Assembly: GCA_022510665.1 (NCBI GenBank)
Contig: JAFLSZ010000008.1
Coordinates: 1-40,422, forward strand
From: Lachnospiraceae bacterium
GTDB taxonomy: Bacteria > Bacillota > Clostridia > Lachnospirales > Lachnospiraceae
Length of the DNA stretch: 40,422 bases
Direction: 5' to 3'
Under the pieces are notes generated by a model that was given only the letters and a program-made list of their open reading frames with translations, was not told the DNA's origin and ran no database searches. Positions 17,154 through 25,729 of the stretch are shown here, in pieces. Made by a program: the position numbers and the translations under genes. Position 1 is the stretch's first letter. Every line of letters begins with the position of its first letter.

Positions 17154-17354
17154 ATGCGTGCAAGTTTTGACACTTATCGTAAGGTAGCAAAAGCATGCAG
17201 TGCTTATGAACCGATGAGCAAAGAAAGAATAAGCAACAGCTGCTGCGATACAAACGACATTTCCTGCACCAACTGCAGGCACTTTGACGAGGAAAAATAC
17301 TGCCGTCTTGATTTGTATGACCAGATTGTAGAAAACCATAACTTCGAAGATTAA
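17154..17354 (+). CDS. Small cysteine-rich protein, unknown function
   Basis: 66 aa. AAAGGAG lies about eight bases before the ATG. Seven cysteines, including a CC pair and C-x2-C (CTNCRHF) with a later C (EKYCRLD), suggest a small metal-binding or redox-sensitive protein. Acidic C-terminus. It stands alone between the DUF5721 gene (divergent) and the GH13-like gene (convergent). The frame on the opposite strand is a shadow. Family not recognised. Confidence 0.7.
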   Translation: MRASFDTYRKVAKACSAYEPMSKERISNSCCDTNDISCTNCRHFDEEKYCRLDLYDQIVENHNFED

Positions 17355-17371
17355 TTACGGTGCAGACTGCT

Positions 17372-17446
17372 CCGGACGGAATGCGCACGGGTGCGGCTGC
17401 CGCAGGGCGGCAGCGCCCGCGCAGAATTCCGCAGGCAAAACTTTTC
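17372..17446 (+). repeat. GC-rich dispersed repeat, copy 2
   Basis: Shares ordered blocks with the minus-strand reading of 8624-8712 (CCGG-C-GAATG, GCACGGG-GCG, CCGCAG, GCGCCCG, AATTC-GCAGGC, AACTTTT). Contains a perfect 7-bp hairpin GCTGCCG / CGGCAGC. It occupies nearly the whole gap between the small cysteine-rich gene and the 3' end of the GH13-like gene. Confidence 0.6.
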
Positions 17447-17451
17447 TTCTC

Positions 17452-19452
17452 TTACAAAACTTCTTCCGAAGATTCGGAAGTTTCCGAACCTTCCTCACTG
17501 CGGGTCAGCACAACGACAGAACGCGCAGGTACTTTACAGAATAGTTCCCGGGCGGAACTATCGGCAGTAACCGCATATCTCTTTCCTTCCTGTTCACAGA
17601 TAATCTCACAGCCTGCCGAAGTATCCAACACCACTTCCCAGTCTTTCATTTTCTTATAACTCCCGGTTTCTTTCGGCAGTGCAAAAGAAAGCGGCTCCCA
17701 AAGCATATTGAACAAAAGGTAGATATCGTCTTCTTTCTCTTTTCCCTCTGCGGTATACTCGCCGCACAGCAGCACCGATACCGTGCGGCTGCACGGTGCA
17801 AAATCCGGCTGCCACAGCATCACACCGTGATAGGAAATATCAGGCACCCCGACTCCTTTCCAATCACTTTCCCTAAGACTTCTCGCCCCGCAGAGAATAC
17901 TGTGGGCTTTACGAAACGCAATCAGCTCTTTTACAAAAGCCAATTCCTCCCTACGCACTTTATTTAACCGCCAGTTTAACCATGAAACCTCGTTATCCTG
18001 ACAATACGCATTATTGTTCCCCTTTTTGGTATGCGCAAACTCGTCCCCCGCAAACAAAAGCGGTACGGACTGTGACAAAAAGACCGTGCAAAGTGCGTTC
18101 TTTTGCAGTCTTGCACGCAGCATATTGATTTTTTTCTTGGCAGTTTCCCCCTCAACCCCGCAGTTCCAGCTATGATTGTAATTCTCGCCGTCTTTGTTTT
18201 CTTCGCCGTTTTCTTCATTATGCTTACGGTCATACGCATATAAATCATACAAAGAAAAACCGTTCTGGTCCGCGATATATTGAACCTGTGCAAACTCGGG
18301 AACATCCGAACGCAGGCGGGACAAAAACTCCCCTACCATATTTTCGTCTCCCTTGACAAAGCGGCGCATTACGTTTCTGAATCCGTCATTATATACCGCG
18401 ACGCGCCTGTTCTCAAAGTCTTCACACAGTTTTTGCATACCGTCGTCATAATCCGTTACCAAAAACTTTACTCCCGACAGATACGCGTCCTCTAACAAAA
18501 GCCGCAGCGGAGTACGCGAACCGATTAACCGAAATCCGTCTGCGCCGTAAGCATACGTCCAGTACCGCAGGCAGTCCAAAACCATTCCCTGCTTTACTTT
18601 ATCGCCAAAGAAAAACTCAAAAAACACGGCAATCCCCGCTTTATGAAGCGCCGCAACACAATGACGCAGTTCCTCATCCGCGTGCGCGGTATCCGCCGCA
18701 TATGACGCTTTCGGGGCAAAATAAAAATTATTTTCGGTATACCCCCAATAGTTTACCTTCTCTACCGTCTTTATTTCTTCATGATCCTGTTCATACGCCT
18801 GCTGCGCCTTGACAAACTCGCTTCCGTAACGTTCCTCATACTGCGCCAGCTGCTTTGCGGACAAAATCCCCCGGCCTCTGCTCACCTGCATACATTCATT
18901 AAACTCATACACCGGCATCAGAAGCACCGCGTTAATACCAAGTTCCTGTAAATACGGTATTTTCTCCTCTAATCCGGCAAACGTTCCTTTATGCTTCACG
19001 CCGGAACTCGGATGCTTTGTAAATCCTCTTATATGCAGCTTATAAAATATCAACGAGGAAAAAGCGGGACAGACAAACTCTGACTCCGATTCACTTTCAT
19101 TTTCCGAGCGCGGCAGAAACGGCCGTACTTCCCTTCCGAAAGTCCCGAACACTTCCCTGCCGCATACTTTCTTCGCATACGCGTCAAAAAAAACTCCTCC
19201 GTCATTTTCAAACAAATACGTTTCGTATAAATCGGCTGTTCTTTTGGAAATCTCCGTGTAAAACACCGAACCGTTTCCGATACGGCGCATCCGGAGCCGC
19301 TTTTTTGCCGTATCCTCCGCCTTTCGAAACAACAGAAGATAACAGTCTCCTTCGCCCTCCGAAACAGCCCAAAAAATCACTTTTCCTGAATGATAACAGG
19401 CTCCCGGCATTCTGCCGTACATTCCCTGTCTGAGTTGCTCTGTGTATCCCAC
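17452..19452 (-). CDS. GH13 isoamylase/GlgX-like protein without catalytic residues (probable pseudoenzyme)
   Basis: 666 aa from a GTG at 19452 that has GGAGG five bases upstream; an ATG eight codons earlier (19476) has no ribosome site but remains possible. Overall like glycogen debranching enzymes: an N-terminal CBM48-like domain, barrel with FYKLHIRGFTKH and YWGYTENNFYFAP, the debranching-enzyme loop RKHNEENGEENKDGEN + SWNCGVEG, LLFAGDEFAHTKKGNNNAYCQ, and a C-terminal beta domain. All four catalytic regions are altered: region I reads EFFFGD where DVVYNH is usual; region II GFRLIGS lacks the nucleophile Asp (Ile310); region III FLVTDYDDG lacks the acid Glu; region IV ADQNG replaces AHDG. 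The frame is otherwise intact over its full length, arguing against simple decay. Likely a carbohydrate-binding or regulatory relative. It starts 41 bases after the ABC-F gene on the same strand. Confidence 0.88.
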   Translation of the reverse strand: MGYTEQLRQGMYGRMPGACYHSGKVIFWAVSEGEGDCYLLLFRKAEDTAKKRLRMRRIGNGSVFYTEISKRTADLYETYLFENDGGVFFDAYAKKVCGREVFGTFGREVRPFLPRSENESESESEFVCPAFSSLIFYKLHIRGFTKHPSSGVKHKGTFAGLEEKIPYLQELGINAVLLMPVYEFNECMQVSRGRGILSAKQLAQYEERYGSEFVKAQQAYEQDHEEIKTVEKVNYWGYTENNFYFAPKASYAADTAHADEELRHCVAALHKAGIAVFFEFFFGDKVKQGMVLDCLRYWTYAYGADGFRLIGSRTPLRLLLEDAYLSGVKFLVTDYDDGMQKLCEDFENRRVAVYNDGFRNVMRRFVKGDENMVGEFLSRLRSDVPEFAQVQYIADQNGFSLYDLYAYDRKHNEENGEENKDGENYNHSWNCGVEGETAKKKINMLRARLQKNALCTVFLSQSVPLLFAGDEFAHTKKGNNNAYCQDNEVSWLNWRLNKVRREELAFVKELIAFRKAHSILCGARSLRESDWKGVGVPDISYHGVMLWQPDFAPCSRTVSVLLCGEYTAEGKEKEDDIYLLFNMLWEPLSFALPKETGSYKKMKDWEVVLDTSAGCEIICEQEGKRYAVTADSSARELFCKVPARSVVVLTRSEEGSETSESSEEVL

Positions 19453-19493
19453 AGCATCCTCCGTTCTCCGCTTCATATTTTTATGGCAGTTTA

Positions 19494-21140
19494 TTATTCT
19501 TCGTCCACCGTTTCTTCTTCCGGCTTTACCTGAAGTGCCTGACGCTTTCTTGCCATTTCGTCACTGTCTAAATACTCGTCATAGGTCGAAACTTTATCAA
19601 TCATACTGCCGTTCGGAAGAATTTCAATGATACGGTTCGCGATTGTCTGAATAAACTGGTGGTCCTGAGACGCGAAAATAATTACGCCGGGGAACTTAAT
19701 CAAACCGTTATTCAGCGCGGTAATGGATTCCATATCCAAATGGTTTGTCGGCTCGTCCATCAACAGGACATTGGAGGCCATTAACATCATCTTTGAAAGC
19801 ATAACACGCACACGCTCGCCTCCGGAAAGCACGTTTACCTTTTTTACGCCCTCCTCGCCGGCAAACAGCATACGCCCCATAAAACCGCGGACATAGGTGA
19901 CATCCTTTTCCGGGGAATACGGCATCAGCCAGTCTACAATGGAAAGCTCCGAAGCAAAATCCTTCGTGTTATCCTTAGGGAAATACGCCTGACTGGTGGT
20001 AATACCCCACTTACAGCTCCCCTCATCCGGCTCCATTTCGCCCGCCAGAATCTTAAACAACGTGGTAATCGCAAGGGTATTGGCACCTACCAGCGCGATT
20101 TTATCCTCTCTGCCTACGATAAAGGAAAGATTGTCCAGTACCTTTACTCCGTCAATCGTCTTGCTTAAATTCGTAACCGTCAGTACCTCATTTCCGATTT
20201 CACGGCTCGGTCTGAAATCAATATACGGATATTTTCTGGACGAAGGACGGATTTCATCCAGTTCAATCTTTTCCAACGCACGCTTACGGGACGTTGCCTG
20301 CTTGGACTTGGACGCGTTTGCGGAGAAACGCTGGATAAACTCCTGCAGTTCCTTAATCTTTTCTTCCTTCTTCTTATTTGCTTCCTTCATCTGCTTAATC
20401 ATAAGCTGGGAAGACTCATACCAGAAATCGTAATTGCCCGCATATAACTGAATCTTCGCGTAATCAATATCTGCGATATGCGTACAAACCTTATTCAAAA
20501 AGTAACGGTCATGGGAAACCACAATTACCGTATTGTCGAAGTTAATCAAAAACTCCTCCAGCCACCGGATTGCTTCCAAATCCAGATGGTTTGTCGGCTC
20601 GTCCAATAAAAGAATATCCGGATTTCCGAACAATGCCTGCGCAAGCAGCACCTTTACCTTTTCGCTTGCCTTTAACTCGCTCATCATCTTATAATGAAGC
20701 TCCGTCTCAATTCCGAGGCCGTTTAACAGAGTCGCCGCGTCGGACTCGGCTTCCCAGCCGTTTAAAGTTGCAAACTCGGCTTCCAGTTCGCTTGCCTTAA
20801 TACCGTCTTCCTCGGTAAAGTCTTCCTTCGCGTAAATCGCGTCCTTCTCTTTCATAATATCGTACAGACGCTGATTTCCCATAATCACGGTATCCAATAC
20901 CGGATACGCGTCATACTTGAAGTGATCCTGCTGTAAAAAGGAAAGACGCTGTCCCGGCGTAATAATAATCTCTCCCTTTGACGGCTCCAGCTGTCCGGTC
21001 AGAATTTTTAAAAAGGTGGACTTGCCTGCTCCGTTTGCGCCAATCAAACCATAGCAGTTCCCCTCCGTAAACTTAATATTCACATCTTCAAACAATGCTC
21101 TTTTTCCTAAGCGTAACGTAACATTACTTGCCTGTATCAT
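19494..21140 (-). CDS. ABC-F family ATPase, YkpA/YbiT type
   Basis: 548 aa from the ATG at 21140 (AAAGGA eight bases upstream; the frame to 21305 would start inside the neighbouring promoter region). Two ATPase domains in one chain without membrane segments, joined by a charged linker (residues ~245-300, KKKEEKIKELQEF): ABC-F proteins act on the ribosome. Domain 1: Walker A GANGAGKST (34-42), a signature reduced to LKASE (156-160), Walker B DILLLDEPTNHLD. Domain 2: Walker A changed to GANTLAITT without Lys (352-360), signature LSGGE, Walker B VLLMDEPTNHLD, and SQDH where SHDH is usual. No known resistance-type extension; a housekeeping translation factor is most likely. Confidence 0.93.
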   Translation of the reverse strand: MIQASNVTLRLGKRALFEDVNIKFTEGNCYGLIGANGAGKSTFLKILTGQLEPSKGEIIITPGQRLSFLQQDHFKYDAYPVLDTVIMGNQRLYDIMKEKDAIYAKEDFTEEDGIKASELEAEFATLNGWEAESDAATLLNGLGIETELHYKMMSELKASEKVKVLLAQALFGNPDILLLDEPTNHLDLEAIRWLEEFLINFDNTVIVVSHDRYFLNKVCTHIADIDYAKIQLYAGNYDFWYESSQLMIKQMKEANKKKEEKIKELQEFIQRFSANASKSKQATSRKRALEKIELDEIRPSSRKYPYIDFRPSREIGNEVLTVTNLSKTIDGVKVLDNLSFIVGREDKIALVGANTLAITTLFKILAGEMEPDEGSCKWGITTSQAYFPKDNTKDFASELSIVDWLMPYSPEKDVTYVRGFMGRMLFAGEEGVKKVNVLSGGERVRVMLSKMMLMASNVLLMDEPTNHLDMESITALNNGLIKFPGVIIFASQDHQFIQTIANRIIEILPNGSMIDKVSTYDEYLDSDEMARKRQALQVKPEEETVDEE

Positions 21141-21189
21141 ACTTGTAATCCTTTCCTCTATTCCTGTTTGCGAAAATACTCTATTATAT

Positions 21190-21217
21190 ATTGTAACGTA
21201 TATAGAAAAAATTGCAA
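21190..21217 (-). promoter_or_regulatory. Promoter of the ABC-F gene
   Basis: On the minus strand TTGCAA (21212-21217), 16-base spacer, TACAAT (21190-21195), 50 bases before the ABC-F start. Directly abuts the short MITE-like copy. Confidence 0.6.
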
Positions 21218-21284
21218 GCAGTTTTTCCGCAAAATTCAAATTTATACACTTTTTAAAGCGATTAAAAAACTGCGGAAACTCGGG
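21218..21284 (+). repeat. MITE-like repeat, short copy 3
   Basis: Inverted ends AGTTTTTCCGCA (21220-21231) and TGCGGAAACTCG (21271-21282). The right half, TTTTTAAAGCGATTAAAAA then CTGCGGAAACT, matches the right end of 29031-29185. The internal palindrome of the full copies is absent. It lies between the divergent promoters of the ABC-F and PutP genes. Confidence 0.65.
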
Positions 21285-21299
21285 CAAAACTTGTAAACC

Positions 21300-21328
21300 T
21301 TGCACCGATTGTCTTTTTATGGTATAAT
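21300..21328 (+). promoter_or_regulatory. Promoter of the putP-like gene
   Basis: TTGCAC (21300-21305), 17-base spacer, TATAAT (21323-21328), leaving a leader of about 80 bases before the ATG at 21413. Confidence 0.7.
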
Positions 21329-21412
21329 CTTCGGCGAAGGCAGAACAAGTACGATTATGCCCTAATAAACAACTGTCTGTGTGCGGACAGTACGAAGGAG
21401 GACATTTTTTTT

Positions 21413-22951
21413 ATGACAACAGCACAGGTCTGTATTATGATTTCCATTATTCTTTATATTGGAATCGTCATCACCATCGGTCTTCTTTTTTCCAAAAAGA
21501 ACCAATCGACCGATGATTTTTATCTCGGAGGACGTAAACTCGGCCCTCTTGTTACCGCAATGAGCGCAGAAGCATCCGACATGAGCAGCTGGCTTTTAAT
21601 GGGACTGCCGGGCGTCGCTTACTTTTCCGGTATCGCGGAAGCAAGCTGGACCGCTATCGGCCTTGCCATCGGTACTTATTTCAACTGGCTTATCGTGGCA
21701 AAACGGATTCGCCGCTACTCCCAGAAAGCGAACAACGCCATTACGCTTCCGGATTTCTTTGCCAACCGTTACCGTGATAAAAGCAAACTGCTTTTACTCA
21801 TCTCCGCCGTGGTAATCGTTATTTTCTTTATCCCGTATACCGCGTCGGGTTTTGTTGCCTGCGGCAAATTATTCTCCAACCTGTTCGGTGTGGACTATTT
21901 TCCGGCAATGTTGGTCAGCGCACTGGTTATTGCAGCCTATACCGCACTGGGCGGTTTCCTCGCGGCTTCCACTACGGACTTTATCCAAAGTATCGTAATG
22001 TCGATTGCGCTTATCATCGTTCTCGGATTTGGCATATCCGTTGCCGGCGGGTTTGATGCCGTTATCGCAAACGCAAAAGAAATGACAGGATACCTTTCTC
22101 TCACCGCGACACATAATGTTCATACCGGTGAAGTCGGCTCCTACAACGCGCTGACGATTGCTTCTACGCTGGCATGGGGACTCGGATACTTCGGTATGCC
22201 GCATATCCTTCTGCGCTTCATGGCAATCAATGACGACAAAAAAATAAAACTTTCCCGCCGTGTTGCTACCGTTTGGGTTGTTATTTCCCTTGGTATTGCC
22301 GTGTTAATCGGCATTATCGGTTACAGCATGAGTCTGGAAGGCGCTATCCCAATGTTTGAAAGCAATTCCGCTGCGGAAAATATTATCGTGCAGATTTCCC
22401 GTACGTTAAGTGATTACGGCGTCATTTTTGCTTTCATCGCAGGTATTATCCTCGCGGGTATCCTTGCCTGCACGATGTCTACCGCAGATTCCCAGCTGCT
22501 TGCGGCATCTTCCTCAATCTCGCATAACATCGTATCCGGTGTTTTCGGTAAAAAGAGTTCTCCGAAAACTTCCGTTATTATTGCCCGTATAACCTTGGTC
22601 GTTATTTCAATTATCGGCATTTTTCTGGCAGGTAATCCGGACAGTTCCGTATTTGATATCGTTTCCTTTGCATGGGCGGGATTCGGCGCCGCATTCGGCC
22701 CGGTTGTACTTTTCGCCCTGTTCTGGCGGCGTTCCAACCGTTACGGTGCTCTTGCCGGCATGATTTCCGGCGGTGTTATGGTCTTCGTATGGAAATACCT
22801 TATTGCACCGATTGGCGGAATCTGGGCTATCTACGAACTGCTGCCGGCATTTATCGTAGCCTGCATCGCCATCGTTGCGGTAAGTCTCTTAACTCCGGCA
22901 CCGTCCAAGGAAATTACGGACGAATTTGACGAAGTAAAGGCAATGAAATAG
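21413..22951 (+). CDS. putP: Sodium/proline symporter (PutP-like, SSS family)
   Basis: 512 aa with about 13 membrane segments, the usual length for PutP. Imports proline with sodium across the cytoplasmic membrane. Seen: DDFYLGGRKLGPLVTAMSAEASDMSSW (sodium-site region, TM2 loop), NAITLPDFFANRY, YTALGGFLAASTTDFIQ, the late SSS motif GILACTMSTADSQLLAASSS. The AEASDMSSWLLMGLPG stretch is characteristic of PutP rather than of glucose or pantothenate symporters. GGAGG precedes the ATG by about ten bases. Monocistronic, with a strong terminator downstream. Confidence 0.92.
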   Translation: MTTAQVCIMISIILYIGIVITIGLLFSKKNQSTDDFYLGGRKLGPLVTAMSAEASDMSSWLLMGLPGVAYFSGIAEASWTAIGLAIGTYFNWLIVAKRIRRYSQKANNAITLPDFFANRYRDKSKLLLLISAVVIVIFFIPYTASGFVACGKLFSNLFGVDYFPAMLVSALVIAAYTALGGFLAASTTDFIQSIVMSIALIIVLGFGISVAGGFDAVIANAKEMTGYLSLTATHNVHTGEVGSYNALTIASTLAWGLGYFGMPHILLRFMAINDDKKIKLSRRVATVWVVISLGIAVLIGIIGYSMSLEGAIPMFESNSAAENIIVQISRTLSDYGVIFAFIAGIILAGILACTMSTADSQLLAASSSISHNIVSGVFGKKSSPKTSVIIARITLVVISIIGIFLAGNPDSSVFDIVSFAWAGFGAAFGPVVLFALFWRRSNRYGALAGMISGGVMVFVWKYLIAPIGGIWAIYELLPAFIVACIAIVAVSLLTPAPSKEITDEFDEVKAMK

Positions 22952-22978
22952 TATTCTATAATTTTTCTATGGTATAAA

Positions 22979-23023
22979 AAAACTGCATGGAACTGTCTGT
23001 CCGGCAATTCCATGCAGCTTTTT
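22979..23023. terminator. Bidirectional terminator between putP and the amidase gene
   Basis: Perfect 10-bp stem CTGCATGGAA / TTCCATGCAG with a 15-base loop, A-run on the left and T-run on the right, between convergent genes. Confidence 0.88.
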
Positions 23024-23074
23024 ATAGCCTGTTTTCGGGAGTTCTATTTTGCTGCGCTTCCTTAAGCTTCTGCC

Positions 23075-24010
23075 TTACCTCTGCGTCTTCAGCCATTCCC
23101 ATACCGCCTCTGCCATCTTTTCGACATAGGCTTTTCCGTATTCGTCATAGGCGTCGTTGTCTATCGAACTTGTAATAAATCCGAATTCCACAATCATACT
23201 GGTCATTTTTGCATTACGGTTAATCGCGTAATCCTCGCTCGGACTTGACATGGAGCCCTGCTTTACTCCGCGGCTCTGCATACCTCCCACCGAGATAATA
23301 GCATCTAACAGACCGCTTGCCAGCTTCCTTGAAGCCTCCGGCACACTGCTGTGAATCCAAATTTCCACACCGTTTACTTCAACTTCACCGTTAAAAGAGT
23401 TCCGGTGAAGGGAAATCAAAGCGTCCGCGTCCGCCGCGTTGGCAATATCCGTCCGCTCGGTAAGTTCCAAAAACGTATCGTCTTCTCTTGTCATAATAAC
23501 CTTGATTCCGTAGGCTTCCAACGCCTCCTTAAATAGGTTCGACATCCGAAGGTTATCATTCTTTTCGGCGCGTATTTCAAGTCCGTTCTCTCTTACCACC
23601 GCACCGCCGTCCCAGCCACCGTGTCCGGCATCCACACAGATTGTGTAAGGTTTCGGTGTTGGTGTCGGTGCCGGCGTCGGTATCTCTGTCGCGGTCGGTT
23701 CCTTTGTCGGCATCGGACTTGGAGCTTTGCCCGGACCTTCGCCTTCCCCTGGCGCTCCCTGCTTGTCCGAAGCGTTCTGCGCCTGCTGCAGTTCTTCCTG
23801 TAAACCTGCCGCCATTACCTGAACCGATTCTAATTCATCGGATACCCCGTGCAGACGTACCGAAAGAACAATGACCGCAAAAAGCAACAAAACACAGACT
23901 GTCGATAACATCGACAACCAGTGTTTTGTCTCTATTTTTTTCACTATTTTTACGGTTTCATGTACCGCTTTTTTTGCTTTTTCTTTCCATTTGTTAATAT
24001 CAAAGCTCAT
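23075..24010 (-). CDS. N-acetylmuramoyl-L-alanine amidase (Amidase_3), membrane-anchored
   Basis: 311 aa. Cleaves the bond between N-acetylmuramic acid and the peptide stem of peptidoglycan outside the cell. A cytoplasmic basic N-terminus and one membrane segment (about 34-50) anchor the protein; a coiled region and a Pro/Thr spacer (MPTKEPTATEIPTPAP) lead to the zinc amidase domain. Zinc-site and catalytic residues are visible in VDAGHGGWDGG (His), LEIRAEKN (Glu), LISLHRNS (His) and MIVEFGFITS (Glu). Such enzymes serve cell separation or spore-related remodelling. Own promoter at 24076-24104. Confidence 0.93.
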   Translation of the reverse strand: MSFDINKWKEKAKKAVHETVKIVKKIETKHWLSMLSTVCVLLLFAVIVLSVRLHGVSDELESVQVMAAGLQEELQQAQNASDKQGAPGEGEGPGKAPSPMPTKEPTATEIPTPAPTPTPKPYTICVDAGHGGWDGGAVVRENGLEIRAEKNDNLRMSNLFKEALEAYGIKVIMTREDDTFLELTERTDIANAADADALISLHRNSFNGEVEVNGVEIWIHSSVPEASRKLASGLLDAIISVGGMQSRGVKQGSMSSPSEDYAINRNAKMTSMIVEFGFITSSIDNDAYDEYGKAYVEKMAEAVWEWLKTQR

Positions 24011-24075
24011 AACACACGTCTTTTCGCAAACCGAGTCTTCACTCTAGGCCCTTTCTCTTAAATTTACTTATCTCC

Positions 24076-24104
24076 AGTTTACCTCTTTCGACGTTATTTT
24101 GCAA
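24076..24104 (-). promoter_or_regulatory. Promoter of the amidase gene
   Basis: On the minus strand TTGCAA (24099-24104), 17-base spacer, TAAACT (24076-24081), about 65 bases before the start. It lies just beyond the stop of the upstream symporter gene. Confidence 0.5.
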
Positions 24105-24121
24105 GCTATTTTGACATTTCC

Positions 24122-25672
24122 CTACATTTTACTCTCTATATTTTCTTCTTTCGGCAGCGCTACTTTATTTTCCACGGTTACTTTTTGTTCGTAACAACTG
24201 AAATACTTGTCAACCTCTTCTTTTTTCATCTTCGGCGTAACCAGACTAACCACCGGCACTACGACAAGTCCCGTTACCATTGCAATCGCACCCGCGTTAA
24301 TCGGGGATTTGATAAAGGAAAAGAACATATTTGCCACGGTAATTCCTACTCCGGTAATAAAGCTCGCCCAGACCGCGGCTTTTGTCACACCCTTCCAGTA
24401 CAGTCCGTATAAGAACGGTGCTATAAAAGCTCCTGCAAGCGCGCCCCATGAGATTCCCATAAGCTGCGCGATAAACGTCGGCGGGTCCAACGCAATAACC
24501 ACCGAGATTACAATAAAGAACAACAGCAATAACCGCATACAGATAAGCTGCTTTTTCTCACTCATTTTCTTAATAAAGTTTCCTTTTATTACATCCAGAG
24601 TCAGCGTGGAGCTGGACGTAAGCACAAGCGAAGAAAGCGTGGACATGGATGCCGAAAGTACAAGCACAATTACAATGCCAAGCAGAATATCCGGCAGCCT
24701 TGAAAGCATCGTCGGAATAACCGCATCATAAATAATGCTGCCGCTTTCGGAATAAATCTCTTTGGAATCAAACAAGCGGCCGAATCCGCCGAGAAAATAG
24801 CAGCCGCAGGAAACAACTACCGCAAACAACGTAGAAATTAACGTACCGGTACGAACCGATTTTTCATCTTTAATCGCGTAAAACTTATGTACCATCTGCG
24901 GCAGTCCCCATGTTCCGAGAGACGTAAGCACAACCACGCCAAGGAGATTTAACGGGTCCGGCCCGAAGAAAGAAGTAAACGCGCCTTTTTGTCCGGCCGT
25001 AACCGCCACATCGCTCTCAAACTCCGCCAGATTCTTTACCGCTTCCAAAAAACCGCCCTGTCCGTTTAACACCGCGGCAATAACGGCAATAATACCAAAC
25101 AGCATAACGATTCCCTGAATAAAATCATTAATCGCGGTTGCCATGTAACCGCCGAGAATTACATAAACCCCTGTTAAAACAGCCATAACGATAACACATA
25201 CCGCATACGGGATATCAAACGCCATGCCAAACAGACGGGATAAGCCGTTATAGACCGAAGCCGTGTACGGAATCAGGAAAATAAAGGAAATAACGGACGC
25301 CGCAATCCGGATTTTGTTGCTGTCGTAACGCTTTCCGAAGAAATCCGGCATTGTCGTCGCCGAAAAATACTTACTCATGATACGGGTACGTCTTCCGAGT
25401 ACGACCCATGCAAGCAGCGAGCCGATTAACGCATTGCCGATTCCGATCCATGTGGCAGACATTCCGTATTTCCAACCGAACTGTCCCGCATAGCCTACAA
25501 ATACAACCGCGGAAAAATACGACGTTCCGTAAGCGAACGCGGTCAGCCACGGTCCTACGCTTCTGCCGCCGAGTACAAAGCCGCTTACGTCCGTAGCGTG
25601 ACGTCTGGAATAAACTCCGACGCCGATCATCGCACCAAAAAAGATAATCAATAACAGTATCTTTGCTAACAT
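24122..25672 (-). CDS. Sodium:solute symporter (SSS family), substrate unknown
   Basis: 516 aa from the ATG at 25672, which has AAGGAG six bases upstream; the longer frame to 25882 would overlap the end of the amidohydrolase gene and its promoter. About 13 membrane segments. Family features: VSGFVLGGRSVGPWLTAFAYGTSYFSA near the N-terminus, TTMPDFFGKRYDSNKIR, YVILGGYMATAINDFIQG, LSASMSTLSSLVLTSSSTL. It lacks the AEASDMSSW form of PutP; the substrate could be a carboxylate or amino acid. Nearest upstream neighbours are the iorAB/amidohydrolase genes, but it has its own promoter. Confidence 0.9.
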   Translation of the reverse strand: MLAKILLLIIFFGAMIGVGVYSRRHATDVSGFVLGGRSVGPWLTAFAYGTSYFSAVVFVGYAGQFGWKYGMSATWIGIGNALIGSLLAWVVLGRRTRIMSKYFSATTMPDFFGKRYDSNKIRIAASVISFIFLIPYTASVYNGLSRLFGMAFDIPYAVCVIVMAVLTGVYVILGGYMATAINDFIQGIVMLFGIIAVIAAVLNGQGGFLEAVKNLAEFESDVAVTAGQKGAFTSFFGPDPLNLLGVVVLTSLGTWGLPQMVHKFYAIKDEKSVRTGTLISTLFAVVVSCGCYFLGGFGRLFDSKEIYSESGSIIYDAVIPTMLSRLPDILLGIVIVLVLSASMSTLSSLVLTSSSTLTLDVIKGNFIKKMSEKKQLICMRLLLLFFIVISVVIALDPPTFIAQLMGISWGALAGAFIAPFLYGLYWKGVTKAAVWASFITGVGITVANMFFSFIKSPINAGAIAMVTGLVVVPVVSLVTPKMKKEEVDKYFSCYEQKVTVENKVALPKEENIESKM

Positions 25673-25729
25673 AATACTCTCCTTCCGCTTTAAACCGTTA
25701 CGCTTTAAAGCAATAAAGTCAATGACTAA

